DNA of 64,000 nucleotides from assembly GCA_021396245.1 (NCBI GenBank), contig WNYE01000038.1:1-64000 (forward strand). The letters are read 5' to 3'. The stretch is from Sporothrix humicola. Taxonomy: Eukaryota; Ascomycota; Sordariomycetes; Ophiostomatales; Ophiostomataceae. How positions within the stretch are numbered: the first letter of the stretch is position 1; each line of letters opens with the position of its first letter. The position numbers and the translations under genes were made by a program. Of the stretch, positions 45,523 to 56,185 are shown piece after piece. The notes under the pieces are model-generated. The model did not search any database and had not been told where the DNA came from. It saw only the letters and a list, made by a program, of their open reading frames with translations.

Positions 45523-47915
45523 ATGGCATCCTCGTCCACGCCACAGGGGACGCTGCGCCAGCGCAACGTCCCTGGCAGCAGCAAGAAGAAGGATGGCGCG
45601 TCGTCCGACTCGGATCTCGACACCATCATCAAGGCCAAGACCGTCTCGGCAAAGAAGGACGCTCAGCGTGACTACCAGATCACCGGCATCCTGATCACCG
45701 CACTGGCCTTCCTGACGCGTTTCTGGGGCATCAGCCACCCGAACGAGGTCGTCTTCGACGAGGTCCATTTTGGCAAGGTAAGCTTCTTTTGTTCTCGATT
45801 ATCTCCTTGGCTGCATCCCAACTAACCTCAACTCCCTCTCAGTTCGCTTCGTACTACATCCAACGCACCTACTTCTTCGATGTCCACCCTCCCTTCGGTA
45901 AGCTTCTGTTCGCCTTCGTCGGCTGGCTCGTCGGCTACGATGGCCACTTCCACTTCGACAACATTGGCGACTCGTACATTGCCAACAAGGTCCCTTACCT
46001 CGCATTCCGTGCTCTGCCCGCTCTTCTGGGCTCGCTCACCGTCACTGTCGTCTACCTGATCATGTGGGAGTCCGGCTACAGCCTGCCCGCTTGCGTCCTC
46101 GCTGCCGGTCTAGTTCTGCTTGACAACGCCCATATTGGTCAGACTCGTCTGATCTTGCTCGACGCGACCCTTGTCTTCGCCATGGCTTGCAGCATTCTCT
46201 GCTACATCCGCTTCTACAAGCTTCGCCACGAGCCGTTCTCGCGCAAGTGGTGGAAGTGGCTGATCTTCACCGGCTTCGCTCTGTCGTGCGACATGTCGAC
46301 CAAGTACATTGGTCTGTTCGCTTTCGTGTCCATCGGCTCGGCCGTGTGCATCGACCTCTGGGACCTGCTCGATATCAAGAGACCCGGCGGTGCCCTGTCC
46401 CTGCCCGACTTTGCCCGCCACTTTGCTGCGCGTGCTTTTGGTCTGATCATCATGCCCTTCCTCTTCTACCTGTTCTGGTTCCAGGTCCACTTTGCTGTCC
46501 TTACCCGCTCCGGTCCCGGTGACGACTTCATGTCCCCCGAGTTCCAGGAGACGCTGAGTGACAACGTCATGCTGGCCAATGCCGTGACCATCAACTACTA
46601 TGATACCCTCAGCATCATGCACAAGGAGACCAAGGCCTACCTGCACAGCCACCCCGATAAGTACCCTCTGCGCTACGACGACGGCCGTGTTTCCAGCCAG
46701 GGCCAGCAGGTCACCGGCTACCCGTACAACGACACCAACAACCACTGGCAGATCCTGCCCGCCGACGGCGATGAGAACACCCAACGCAGCGTCAAGAACC
46801 ACGACCTGGTCCGCCTTCGCCACCTGGTCACCGACACCATCCTCCTGTCGCACGATGTCGCCTCGCCTTACTACCCGACCAACCAGGAGTTCACCACCGC
46901 GTCGCTTGAGGACGCCTACGGTGACCGCGCCGCCGATACCCTCTTCGAAGTCCGCATTGAGAACGGTAAGCCCGGTCAGGACTTCAAGAGTGTTTCGAGC
47001 CACTTCAAGTTCATCCACAACCCCAGCAAAGTCGCCATGTGGACCCACACGACGCCTCTTCCCGACTGGGGCCACAAGCAGCAGGAAATCAACGGCAACA
47101 AGCAGATCACCCCCAGCTCCAACATCTGGCTTGTCGAGGACATTCCGTCGCTGCCGGCTGAGGACTCTCGTCGCGAAAAGGTTGAGCGTAGCGTCAAGAC
47201 GCTTCCATTCCTGCAGAAGTGGTTCGAGCTTCAGCGGTCTATGTTCTGGCACAACAATCAGCTCACTAGCAGCCACCCGTACTCGTCGCTGCCTTACCAG
47301 TGGCCCTTCTTGCTGCGTGGTGTGAGCTTCTGGACCCAGAACGATACCCGTGAGCAGATCTACTTCCTCGGCAACCCCATTGGCTGGTGGATCGCCAGCA
47401 GCTTGCTCGCCGTCTTTGCCGGTATCCTCGCAGCTGACCAGTTCTCGCTGCGCCGTGGCATGGACGCCCTTGACCACCGCACACGCTCGCGCCTGTACAA
47501 CTCGACCGGTTTCTTCTTCCTCGTCTGGGCGACGCACTACTTCCCCTTCTACGTGATGGGCCGTCAGCTTTTCCTGCACCACTACCTCCCGGCCCACCTG
47601 GCATCAACCCTCGTGGCGGGTGCGCTGGTAGAGTTCATCTTCACGACGGAGGCCAGCGAGCCGGAGCAGCCGACGTACCAGCAGGTCAAGTCGGGCAAGA
47701 AGGCCGCACCCAGCCCCAAACGCCATATCCTGGCGGGCGAGCGGTTCCGTGGTCAGAGCTTGATGGGCGCGTGGATTGCGTGCATTGTCATCCTGGGTAT
47801 TGTGGCGGCGAGCTGGTACTTCTTCCTGCCGCTGACGTACGGCTACCCCGGCCTGACGGTCGACCAGGTGCTGAGACGCAAGTGGCTCGGCTACGATCTG
47901 CACTTTGCCAAATAA
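45523..47915 (+). CDS. pmt4: Dolichyl-phosphate-mannose protein O-mannosyltransferase, Pmt4 type
   Basis: Exons 45523..45777 and 45843..47915 (intron 65 bases, ACTAAC branch) give 775 residues. After a hydrophilic cytosolic N terminus, the first luminal loop holds the essential Asp79-Glu80 pair in VVFDEVHFGK. The next stretch, FASYYIQRTYFFDVHPPFGK with LLFAFVGWLVGYDG, is characteristic of the Pmt4 subfamily rather than Pmt1 or Pmt2. About ten membrane segments surround a central luminal MIR region (about residues 330-520, with KYPLRYDDGRVSSQGQQVTG and HDLVRLRH blocks). The enzyme transfers mannose from dolichyl-phosphate-mannose to Ser/Thr in the ER, acting as a homodimer in yeast on membrane-bound or GPI-anchored proteins. 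Fungi usually have one gene per subfamily. The Kre9-like protein at 6.9 kb is the kind of substrate expected. Confidence 0.95.
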
Positions 47916-48636
47916 GCGGAACGCTGATGCTACGCCAGAGCTTCTCCATCAGAAAGAGCTTCTGGTGAGCACACTACCGTCTACGTTTTGTGTATGATTA
48001 TTGAGGTGGAGTAGGTGACGAGAGTCGCGAAAAGATGTTTGGTTGGAATACCTTGCATTCCAGCATTTTGATTTTATTAGGGAAAAAGGAGGAAAGGTTC
48101 AGTATACTTGCTTTTGTGTACCTCGTTTTGGATCGGTCGTTTCATTTTGCATTTGGAATGCCATATAAGGGACACAAAAGCAAATCAGTATTTTTATATA
48201 CAGGGACGGCATGTATCGCCGCCCATTACAAACGCAAGCTCCTTGGTCCAGTTCTTTCAGGATGTCTTAACTAGGGCTAGGACTTGCTGTTGCATACTCT
48301 CACACTCACACAGATGATTTGTCTCGTTTCTTTTGTTCACACTTCATTTTTTTGGCACATAAATATTCTTTAGACGTCGGAAAATAGGAAATAAAAAGCT
48401 TTTAATGATTTGAAAACAAAAAAACTTACCTAATACCATTTACCTTACCGTGACTGTGTCATTAAATCATGATCTCACGCCGTACCTACTCTTTGCCAGC
48501 AAAGGTGAGGCAGGCGAACTGTCGTTACTTTTTTATCAATTTATGTTTTATGTCATCACTTACCGGTCATCATGCAAGTAGGTTGTTACCCGCTACTTTT
48601 TTTTTCGGTTTTCATCTGTATTACCACTCACCTCGC
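47916..48636. other. Convergent 3' spacer
   Basis: AT-rich, about 720 bases. On the minus strand it has several donor-like sequences (GGTAAGT, GTGAGT) just past the stop of the next gene. These could mean that the gene's 3' end is spliced further, but no downstream exon is evident. Confidence 0.5.
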
Positions 48637-50832
48637 CTACATATCATGCTCCGCTAGCATCGTGACCGACAACAGACTCTTACCAGCGCCAGTCCACAGT
48701 TGGTGGTACCGGCAGCGCGGATTGTGGGAAATGTCGTAGCGAGGAGCGGACTTGGTTTCGGTTTCGGTTTCGATAGTGGCATCGGCGGCCTTGGCCTTCC
48801 GGGCAGACGCCGGCAGCGCCCGGTAGCTGTTGAGCCGCGCCTGGCGGCCGCTCTTGCGCAGCAGCACCGTCGACAGTGCCGTCTGGCGAGTAAACAGTGG
48901 TTCGCCGCTGTTGAGCCAACAGGCCACCAGATCGCGCTCGGCCGCCGTAAAGGGAACGCAGTGTGGAGTTGCGCGCGAACCAGCGCCGGAAGCGGAAGCG
49001 GAACTGGCACTGAGGACGGGGGTCGAGGGCAGTCTCAGGTTCTTGACGCTCCGCTTGCGAGCCGCGTGGTACTGCATGGAGCCGTCAATGGCCTGCATGA
49101 TGCCGTACCAGCCGATCTGTGCCGAGTATGAGAGGCCGAGGGCGAGCTCACGCTGGCGCGGCAGAGCAAGGCGGCGGACGGTCGGGTGCTGCAGGATAAA
49201 CAGCAGCGTTTGCGAGGCAGACCAATCGGCAGGGATAATCAGCAGGCGACGGAGGGTCTGGAGCATGCTGTAGCCCTGGCGTGAGTTGTACGGAATCCGG
49301 CGGATCTGTGGGTAGTTGGCGCCAGGGGCCGTTGAATGGCGCGACGACGCCGACGACAAGAGCGAAAGCGACAGGATCTGCTGGCCGTGGCGCGTTGAGC
49401 GGTCTTTGTTGTACGGGCGGATCAGCGAGCTTGAGTGCTTCGTCTCAACGAGTGTCGGCGGCGCCGGCACAATGACGGGAGATGGGATGGAGATGGCAGG
49501 CACAGGCTTGCGAGGGATCAAGAGCTTCATCGGGCGCAGTGAGGACGTCAAGATCTGGTCAAAGGTGGTGGCCGCGTGCAGCGAAGCAGTAGCCGAGACC
49601 GATGCCGAAGATGAAGACGAAGACGAAGGCGAAGGCGAGGCCGAGCCCTTTGAGGAGAGAATGTCGTCAAAAGTCGTAGAAGAGCGCAAGAACGGCAAGG
49701 TCTGCTGGGAAGCGGGTCGGCGAGGAGCAGGACGAGGCCGGGGCGAAGACTTGTATGACGGAACATAGCGAGGGCCGGAAGTCGTGACGGAAGGGGCAGG
49801 AGAAGCAGGGCGGGGGCTGACCGGTCTTTCCTCAACAGGAAGGGGAGGGAGAGGGCGGTCGAGATCAGGAGTTGCTGCGGGGGAAGGAGTGGGCGTCATA
49901 GGCGAGGCAGGCACGGCCGGGGAAGAAGACAAAGACGAAGAGGGGGAAGACTTACCAGTTTCACTTTCTTGCTCGTTCTCGCTCTCGGCCCCGCCCTCGT
50001 TCTCCTCCTCATCTTCAAAATCGGTGAGAAGGAGAGGGTACCGCTGTTCGATCGGCCGGCGAGGGAGACGCTGCACAGTTGCAAATGACGTCGGCACCAT
50101 GATCGGCGACTGGTAGAACAGCGGCTCGTGAAGGAGAGGCGAACGCGGTGCATGTTCCCAAGAAAGCGTGAGCTGAGGAGGCGGCGAGCAAGGGGACTTG
50201 GACGAGCGCGAAGGTAGATGCGAGGCATTGTTCATGCGGCGAAGGTTGCGGACGGTCGGGACGCGAGTCAGCGACGAGCGAGACGAGGACGTAGACAGCG
50301 TTGACGACGATGCCGTGAACTGCCGGGACCTGGTATCGGAAGAAACGGCTGTGGTCGTAGTCGTAGTAGTCAGCGCCGTGGTCGTAATGATGCCAAAAGC
50401 GCCAGAGTCGGAGCCGAGGAAGGGGGAGGAAGGAGCGGTTGACGTCGGGGTGGTGGAAGGCAGGAACGCAGGGAAGGCGGGCTTGTAAGGGGCTAGTGAA
50501 GAGGCAGAGGAAGGCTTGTGAAGACGGTCACGGTCCGATGTAGGGACAGACGAGGTGTTCTTGTTGTTCTCGCCATCGCCGTCGCCGCCATTGTTGCCGT
50601 CGCCCTCCTCATCAGTCTCTGTGTATATCTCACTAAAGGTCTGCGAGCTAATCGAAGAATCGACCGGGCTCTGCATCCACAGAGGTTGCCACTTATCCTG
50701 GTCCTGGCCTTGTTCCAACTTCAACCGATACAACCGCTTGCGGCGCTCTTCACGACGCTCGGCGCGGCTGGAGCTCGCCGTCGTCTTGCATTTTTTGCAG
50801 TAGAGGCGGTGGAAGAAGGAGAAGATGGCCAT
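48637..50832 (-). CDS. Large low-complexity Ser/Pro-rich protein, uncharacterised
   Basis: Open over 731 residues in one exon on the minus strand. The N terminus is basic with a CKKC motif (residues 12-15) and charged RAERREERRKR. Residues 60-430 are low-complexity, rich in Ser, Thr and Pro, with an acidic run (TDFEDEEENEGGAESENEQE) and repeated short motifs, FDDILSS and FDQILTSS. Residues about 480-650 are more ordered: YSMLQTLRRLLIIPADWSAS, FILQHPTVRRLALPRQRELA, and a W-containing segment; this is the likely folded domain. I do not recognise the family. An 81-base stretch at 49875..49955 has intron ends and could be removed in frame. The C terminus is uncertain because a GTAAGAG donor lies at 48683. 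The gene is divergent from the 52163 gene. Confidence 0.7.
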   Translation of the reverse strand: MAIFSFFHRLYCKKCKTTASSSRAERREERRKRLYRLKLEQGQDQDKWQPLWMQSPVDSSISSQTFSEIYTETDEEGDGNNGGDGDGENNKNTSSVPTSDRDRLHKPSSASSLAPYKPAFPAFLPSTTPTSTAPSSPFLGSDSGAFGIITTTALTTTTTTTAVSSDTRSRQFTASSSTLSTSSSRSSLTRVPTVRNLRRMNNASHLPSRSSKSPCSPPPQLTLSWEHAPRSPLLHEPLFYQSPIMVPTSFATVQRLPRRPIEQRYPLLLTDFEDEEENEGGAESENEQESETGKSSPSSSLSSSPAVPASPMTPTPSPAATPDLDRPLPPLPVEERPVSPRPASPAPSVTTSGPRYVPSYKSSPRPRPAPRRPASQQTLPFLRSSTTFDDILSSKGSASPSPSSSSSSSASVSATASLHAATTFDQILTSSLRPMKLLIPRKPVPAISIPSPVIVPAPPTLVETKHSSSLIRPYNKDRSTRHGQQILSLSLLSSASSRHSTAPGANYPQIRRIPYNSRQGYSMLQTLRRLLIIPADWSASQTLLFILQHPTVRRLALPRQRELALGLSYSAQIGWYGIMQAIDGSMQYHAARKRSVKNLRLPSTPVLSASSASASGAGSRATPHCVPFTAAERDLVACWLNSGEPLFTRQTALSTVLLRKSGRQARLNSYRALPASARKAKAADATIETETETKSAPRYDISHNPRCRYHQLWTGAGKSLLSVTMLAEHDM

Positions 50833-52162
50833 GATGTGTGACTTGAGAGGAAGGACTCAGAATCACCGAACCAGCGGCGATGTCTGAGGGGAATGGGGGT
50901 GAGAGAGAGAGAGAAAAAAACAGACTGTTAAGAAAAGATGGGAAAGACAAATAGAAAAGAAAAGAAAAGAAAGCAGAAAAACAGGACAGACGAGAGAAGA
51001 CAAAAAACGGACGAAAAAAACAGGAAGGAAATGGGCAAATGAAAGAAACAGAACAGCAAATACAGGATGAGATAAGATACAAAAATGAAATGAACAGACA
51101 GAAAAGGCAGTACAAAAAAAAAAAAAAAAAACCAATATGCAGAATGAAACAAAACAAAACAAAACTCAACGATAAAGAAAAAAACGAACAAGGCGATCAG
51201 CAGGGGTGGACTGTTGGGAAAGACAGAACTTTCTGCCGAAGGCGAGCCACTTGGTCGTCAAGTGTTTTCTGGAAGACTGGAAGAAAAATGTACAGAAGGA
51301 TGCGGCTGGGTAAAAAAAAAAAAAAAAAAAATTCGAGGTTACACACACACTGCTGTATTATACCCCCCCAAGTGCTTGAAAGAATGGTTCATACAGGTGG
51401 TCATTGTTCAGACGAAGGGTATTGTCTCCAATGTTCACGTGGATGGGAAAAGTTGTTTACTTAAAAAAATGATTTATCAATAATATCTAATGTATGAGGC
51501 TGCGAACAGTGTCAATGCGTAGTTGCCGGAGTACTGGCTACGTATTTGGCTGTGCATTTCGGTGGGCATCAGAAAACAAAGAAATCAAATGGGGGCCAGA
51601 ATAGGGGGGACAAAGAAAACAAAGGGGTGTGTTCTCCTGTTTTCAAAGGGCGGTCAAAAGAGCGGGCCATCGACATTATAAGACCTTCAACTTTCCTGAA
51701 AGGGTCAAGCAAAGTGAACAAAGAGTTAAATACAGCTGTTCATTGTCGTCGTCCTGTTTTGTTTGATTTCTGCCCCCTTTCTGCGCTGTGCATGCATGTT
51801 TTTGAAAACAAAAGCATTGTTTGAAAAATTTTCGTGTAATTTTAGTATAATTCTTGTTCACTCTGCTCTTTGATGAACAACTTGGTCTTTAATACATAAG
51901 TTTTCTCTCTCCTTTACCGTCACTCCCGTAGGAACATATTTAGACTCGCTGCCGCCCTGTTCATCGTGGAAATAAACATGTCGTTTGAACAGTCTTTCTC
52001 GTCTGTACTATCCTTACAAAATCCCTTGATCCTCTTTCCTTGTCACAAAAACCCAAGAACAAACCATACTGACCCGTGTACACCAAATCTGTACACCAGA
52101 ACAAACAGCTTCCCCTTGTTCTTTGAACATTTCCCGCTTCTTCCTTTTACTATATAATAAGG
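50833..52162. promoter_or_regulatory. Divergent intergenic region, purine tracts and A runs
   Basis: From 50885 to 51060 the plus strand is purine-rich (CT-rich promoter for the minus-strand gene). Two A18 runs lie at about 51115 and 51310. The right end contains the promoter of the 52163 gene, with TATATAA at 52151. No gene in between. Confidence 0.5.
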
Positions 52163-53545
52163 ATGTGCGAAATCACTTGCAACCTATTTCGAGAATGTCG
52201 CCACCACAACCGCATCCTCACACTCTGTCCTGAAAAAGAGACAAAGCGCCTCCAAAAGTACAACAACTATCGCCGCCGCCTGGAGCGTCAGCAGATAGAA
52301 CATTCGGAAAAGTTTGATCGAGCCGCAGCCAACAAACGTCCGAGCTTCTGGAGAAGCCTGTTTTGCCCTTCGTCTTTGTCTAAAGACGAAAGGGATCCCA
52401 TTCCACGCCCTCTCCTCAAGCCCAGCACCAAGTTCGTTTACACCGACTCCGAGCCGCCCAAGATTGCCCGCCAGTTTTGCTGCCGCGAAAGCAAGATCAA
52501 GCACAAGACGTCCCACCACTGGAGCGCCTGTCCCGACTGCGAACGCTCTGAAAAGGCTCGCCAACGTGCAAAGGCCCGCTCTCAGGCTCGTACCAAGCCC
52601 CTTCCTCAGCCTCGCTCTCGTCCGGTTTCCAAACCTCTCCCAAAACTTCCCCCAGCATCCTATCCTCCTCTCCCAGAGGCTCGTTGTCCGACCCGCTCCC
52701 AAGCACGTCCTCAACGTCCTCAAAACCTTCCCCGAATCCGTACTCAGTACGCACGATACTAACAGGACCACTCCAACAAGATCCGCTGATAGGCAAATAC
52801 CAGCAACATGGGTTTGTACGACGTCATGACCTTTGTCCGCGACGTCCGCGAGTCCCGGAGCCGCCGCTCTCGGCCGACCGAGGACATGTCGTCGTTCGGC
52901 TTGCCTCCAAGCGATTATCGCATGGCAGGAGCTCCTCGGGCTTCGAGCCCGCCTCCCCCGTCTCGTTCTCGCCGCCAACGTTCTTCGCAGTCCGCCTACC
53001 CGCCGAGCCTTCCCCGCCAGGACGCCACACTGGGCCAGCCCACCCGCCAGCCCATGGCTTCCAGCTCCCGCAATGCTCCTTCCTCGGTTCGTACTCGTGT
53101 TCCTGCTAATGGCCCTGTCCCTCAATACCCCCCTGCATATTCTTCTGACCATCCCTCCAACCCCTTTGTCCCTGCCTCTTATGCCCCTGCTTACGCTTTT
53201 GGTCCTCTTCCGCCGACTCCTCGGTCTCAGGCTCCTTATCAAGGTCACGCTTCACACGGTACCTCGTCCGGTGCTCGCTCGCGTCATCAGCCTCCTCCGG
53301 CCCATTCGTATCAGGCTTACTCGGCTCCTCCTCCTCCCCCGGCTCATGCTTACCAGGCTTACTCGGCTCCTCCTCCTCCACCGGCTCATGCTTACCAGGC
53401 TTACCAGGCCCCTCCTCGGCCTCGGCATCAAGGCTCTTCGTCTCGTCATTCTCACAGGTCTTCCAACACCAACTCCATGGCCATCCCGCATGGCTATGAC
53501 TACCTTGACTATGCCGGATATCAGCCCGCTGGTAACTTCTTTTAA
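52163..53545 (+). CDS. Cys-rich N terminus, Pro/Tyr-repeat C terminus, uncharacterised
   Basis: Two adjacent open frames (52163-52762 and 52808-53545) join through a 57-base intron, 52747..52803, with donor GTACGC, a perfect TACTAAC branch and acceptor CCAG. The exons 52163..52746 and 52804..53545 then give 441 residues in frame. The N terminus (MCEITCNLFRECRHHNRILT, LC) has closely spaced Cys and His and may bind metal; a second group, CC and HHWSACPDC, lies at about 110-130. The middle is basic. The C-terminal half is Pro, Ser, Tyr and Gln rich with three copies of a 14-residue unit (PPPPPAHAYQAYSA). It is probably disordered. No family is recognised. The alternative is two separate small genes. 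A TATA box only 12 bases before the ATG is odd. Confidence 0.6.
53291..53410 (+). repeat. Tandem coding repeat, 42-base unit
   Basis: Three units, the first slightly shortened, encode (PP)PPPAH(S/A)YQAY(S/Q)A. Units two and three are nearly identical at DNA level, so recent expansion or contraction is likely. Confidence 0.8.
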
Positions 53546-54169
53546 CAACAAACTGAGCAGTGAGTCCTGGTGAAAGGGGGCATTAACACTTGTCATCTCA
53601 GGTATGTTCCTGTGCCATTCATTTTATAATATTTCCTTTGTAACAGTCACTCGTTTTACATACCTATTTCTTTTGTTCTTGTTTTGCTTTTTTTTTTTTG
53701 GAAAAATTTTTTTAAAAAAAAAAATTGAATTAAACTACTGCCGAAAATTGATTAAACCAATAAAACAAACAGTCCAACCCAAATCATCTCCGAATTATAT
53801 GCCATCATAGTCTGTATGAACGTGAAACTTTTACAACTAGCCAAAAGCCGAAAAAATCCTAGCCGTTAAATGATATACGGATAAAAGCAACTTACATTTG
53901 AAGAAATGTCGTTTGAACTTGTCGTGTTGATGTAGATCGTGAAGTCACCAAGATGACTAAGCTCGCTTGCATGAAAAGTGCCACATCTAAGTAGATTGAA
54001 GTGGGGCCAGGCCAGCCTTATCGTATCCGCCATTGTTAGTGAAGGATGGCATTGGCATTTTGATGCTGCGAAGGAAGGAGCGAACCGAGCTTTTTGGGCC
54101 CCCTTTTATAAAAAACTGTGTCTTTCTCACAAAAACATATCTCAATAAACACAGTATTCACATCTCACC
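53546..54169. other. Spacer with T/A-rich hairpin
   Basis: Contains runs of T and A at about 53685-53730 that can pair (T7 then A11), just after the stop of the preceding gene, probably part of its 3' end region. The right end is the F-box gene promoter. Confidence 0.5.
54107..54113 (+). promoter_or_regulatory. TATA box of the F-box gene
   Basis: TATAAAA, 57 bases before the ATG at 54170, followed by an A/C-rich leader free of other ATGs. Confidence 0.6.
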
Positions 54170-56185
54170 ATGTCTGTTTCGGCACCAGCACCACCGTCGT
54201 CGCGGCTTGGGCGGCTGCATCCCGAGCTCATTGACATGATTGTCGCGGAGCTCGGACCCATGGCCAATATTAGTGCCTTGCGCATGACTTGCCGCACTTT
54301 GGCTGCCTGCGTCGCTCGAAGCCCGACGATGAGAGACTGTCTTTCCCGGAAAACAGTCGAGCTCACCGTGCGCGATCTCGAGGCATTTATAGCTCTAACG
54401 GGCGAAGAGAGCATGGTGGTCCACCACTTGCAGCATCTCACCATCAAGGGCATTGCTCGCAACAAAACAGCGGTGTACAGGAACAACTACCATCTTATCC
54501 CACCGCCAGTACATCCAAACCAGTTCGAGGACCCGGAGCAGGACCAGGACACACTGTTACGGAACGTGCCTGTGGAAGACCCGGAGGACCACGAGCGGCT
54601 GCTGGCGGCCGCCTTTGCCAACGTCAAAAAGTACGGCCGGCCAGACGGGCTGACTTCACTTACTCTCACAGTCGGGCCGAGCACAAAACCACGGCCGGTC
54701 TATATTGTGCCACGACACAAACGAGGCGAAGGCTCGTATCCTGAAGAAGTGGATGTTGCTATTGGGCCACCCGTGCTAGCCTATTCTGCCCACAGAGGAA
54801 ACACACCGGTACCGAGAGATGGCAACGATGACGATGATGGCGAAGATGGAGGCGATGGCATCTATGTGGAGCCATACGAGGTGCCGTATCGCCCGTCGTG
54901 GCGTTCTGTCTGGGATACCACCGAGCGGACATTTAGCACGGTCATGCACGCATTGACGACCGCACAGCTGCCAGTTACAGAGGAGCTAGACGCTTTCTGC
55001 AGCGTGGTTGGATGTGCAATGCCGTATGACACTTTTTTCTCACTCCTACGACAACACGAATCCCTAGGACCTATATTTTCATCTCTCCAGCGTCTCAAGG
55101 TCCACCTATCGCTGCGACATCAGTCGGCTGCCGAAGCTCACAGATACGGGCTGACCCCAGAAGGCCGCATACGCAGCCTTCGCGACTTTGATATGAACGC
55201 AGACGCTGTGCGGCGCGCGATGCAAGCACAACTTTCGGTGTCGAATGCTAACGGAGCGGCCCAAACACGTGCGATACACAATGTCCTCCGGACCATCGCC
55301 GCCCCCGCCGGATTGGCTCGTATCATGCCTGCTCTTGAGGCCGTCAGTGTGGATTGGTACAATCTGGGTGACATAACGATTGTGAACGACGAAGACCTGG
55401 TGCCGGCCTCTCGACAGTTGACTCCCGACGACAAACCAGCTCCGGCCTTGCACCTGCGCTCACTCGAACTGCGTGGTATGCAAATCGGCGGTACAGAAAT
55501 ATTGGAAGCTCTTGACACTGCGCGGCCTGAGCACCTCTATCTTTGCAACATGCGCTTTTCCCGTTCTTCCTTCCAGCCCGTGTTGCGATACCTGACAGAC
55601 CCGGACCTGCGCGACCCAGCCAAAGCCAAGGCCCTGACAGACTTGGACCATCGACTGGCCGGCCTTGGGCCAACGTCCGTACGTAGCTTTGAACTCGACG
55701 ACATCATAGACGGTTTTGATCTCGTTCACTATGCCGTTCCCGGGCAGCCCAAGTTCCACTATCGAAACATGACAGATCTGGGACCCAGCACCCTAGTGCG
55801 GCCCAGCAATGCTGTGAGCACAATGGGACCGAGGCCAGAACTAGTGGTCCTGGACGAGTATGATTTGCGCAATCTAATCGACGGTCATGGCGACGAGACA
55901 ATTCCTGGACCATCGCAACCTGGGTCGGACTCACCTGTTTCCACTGTACCTGTCGACGACCCGCCGGGCGGCGTGAAAGTGTGTCGGATAGGGCGGCAAG
56001 TTCCGGCCGATAGCGCATACCGGTTCTGGCTGCGCCGCAAGTCGCAACTTTACGGTGAACCGCCATTATCCTACGACCTGCCTCTGATGAACCCGGACAT
56101 GATGCCTGACCAGCGACAAAAGCAAATAATGGTGGCGAAAATGATCCAACAGAGCCGCTATCAACAGCGTTTCGGGAGGCCTTGA
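54170..56185 (+). CDS. F-box-like protein
   Basis: Single exon, 671 residues. Residues about 11-50 (RLGRLHPELIDMIVAELGP, ALRMTCRTLAACV) match the F-box pattern of a Leu-Pro/His-Glu-x-x-x-x-I start and a Leu-R-x-x-Cys-R end. F-box proteins dock substrates to Skp1-Cul1 ubiquitin ligases. The rest has scattered Leu-rich segments (LQHLTIKGI, LTSLTLTVG, LRSLELRGMQI, HLYLCNMRF) that suggest an irregular leucine-rich-repeat-like substrate domain. An acidic loop (GNDDDDGEDGGDG) lies near residue 220. The C terminus is rich in Met and Gln. Such fungal F-box genes are numerous and fast-evolving, so the substrate is unknown. Start chosen as the first ATG after a TATA box. Confidence 0.82.
   Translation: MSVSAPAPPSSRLGRLHPELIDMIVAELGPMANISALRMTCRTLAACVARSPTMRDCLSRKTVELTVRDLEAFIALTGEESMVVHHLQHLTIKGIARNKTAVYRNNYHLIPPPVHPNQFEDPEQDQDTLLRNVPVEDPEDHERLLAAAFANVKKYGRPDGLTSLTLTVGPSTKPRPVYIVPRHKRGEGSYPEEVDVAIGPPVLAYSAHRGNTPVPRDGNDDDDGEDGGDGIYVEPYEVPYRPSWRSVWDTTERTFSTVMHALTTAQLPVTEELDAFCSVVGCAMPYDTFFSLLRQHESLGPIFSSLQRLKVHLSLRHQSAAEAHRYGLTPEGRIRSLRDFDMNADAVRRAMQAQLSVSNANGAAQTRAIHNVLRTIAAPAGLARIMPALEAVSVDWYNLGDITIVNDEDLVPASRQLTPDDKPAPALHLRSLELRGMQIGGTEILEALDTARPEHLYLCNMRFSRSSFQPVLRYLTDPDLRDPAKAKALTDLDHRLAGLGPTSVRSFELDDIIDGFDLVHYAVPGQPKFHYRNMTDLGPSTLVRPSNAVSTMGPRPELVVLDEYDLRNLIDGHGDETIPGPSQPGSDSPVSTVPVDDPPGGVKVCRIGRQVPADSAYRFWLRRKSQLYGEPPLSYDLPLMNPDMMPDQRQKQIMVAKMIQQSRYQQRFGRP

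Noticed and set aside
46110..47597. Antisense frame of 495 codons under the Pmt4-like gene
   Set aside because: Complement of strongly biased codons, rich in Val and Gly; the plus-strand protein is unmistakable.
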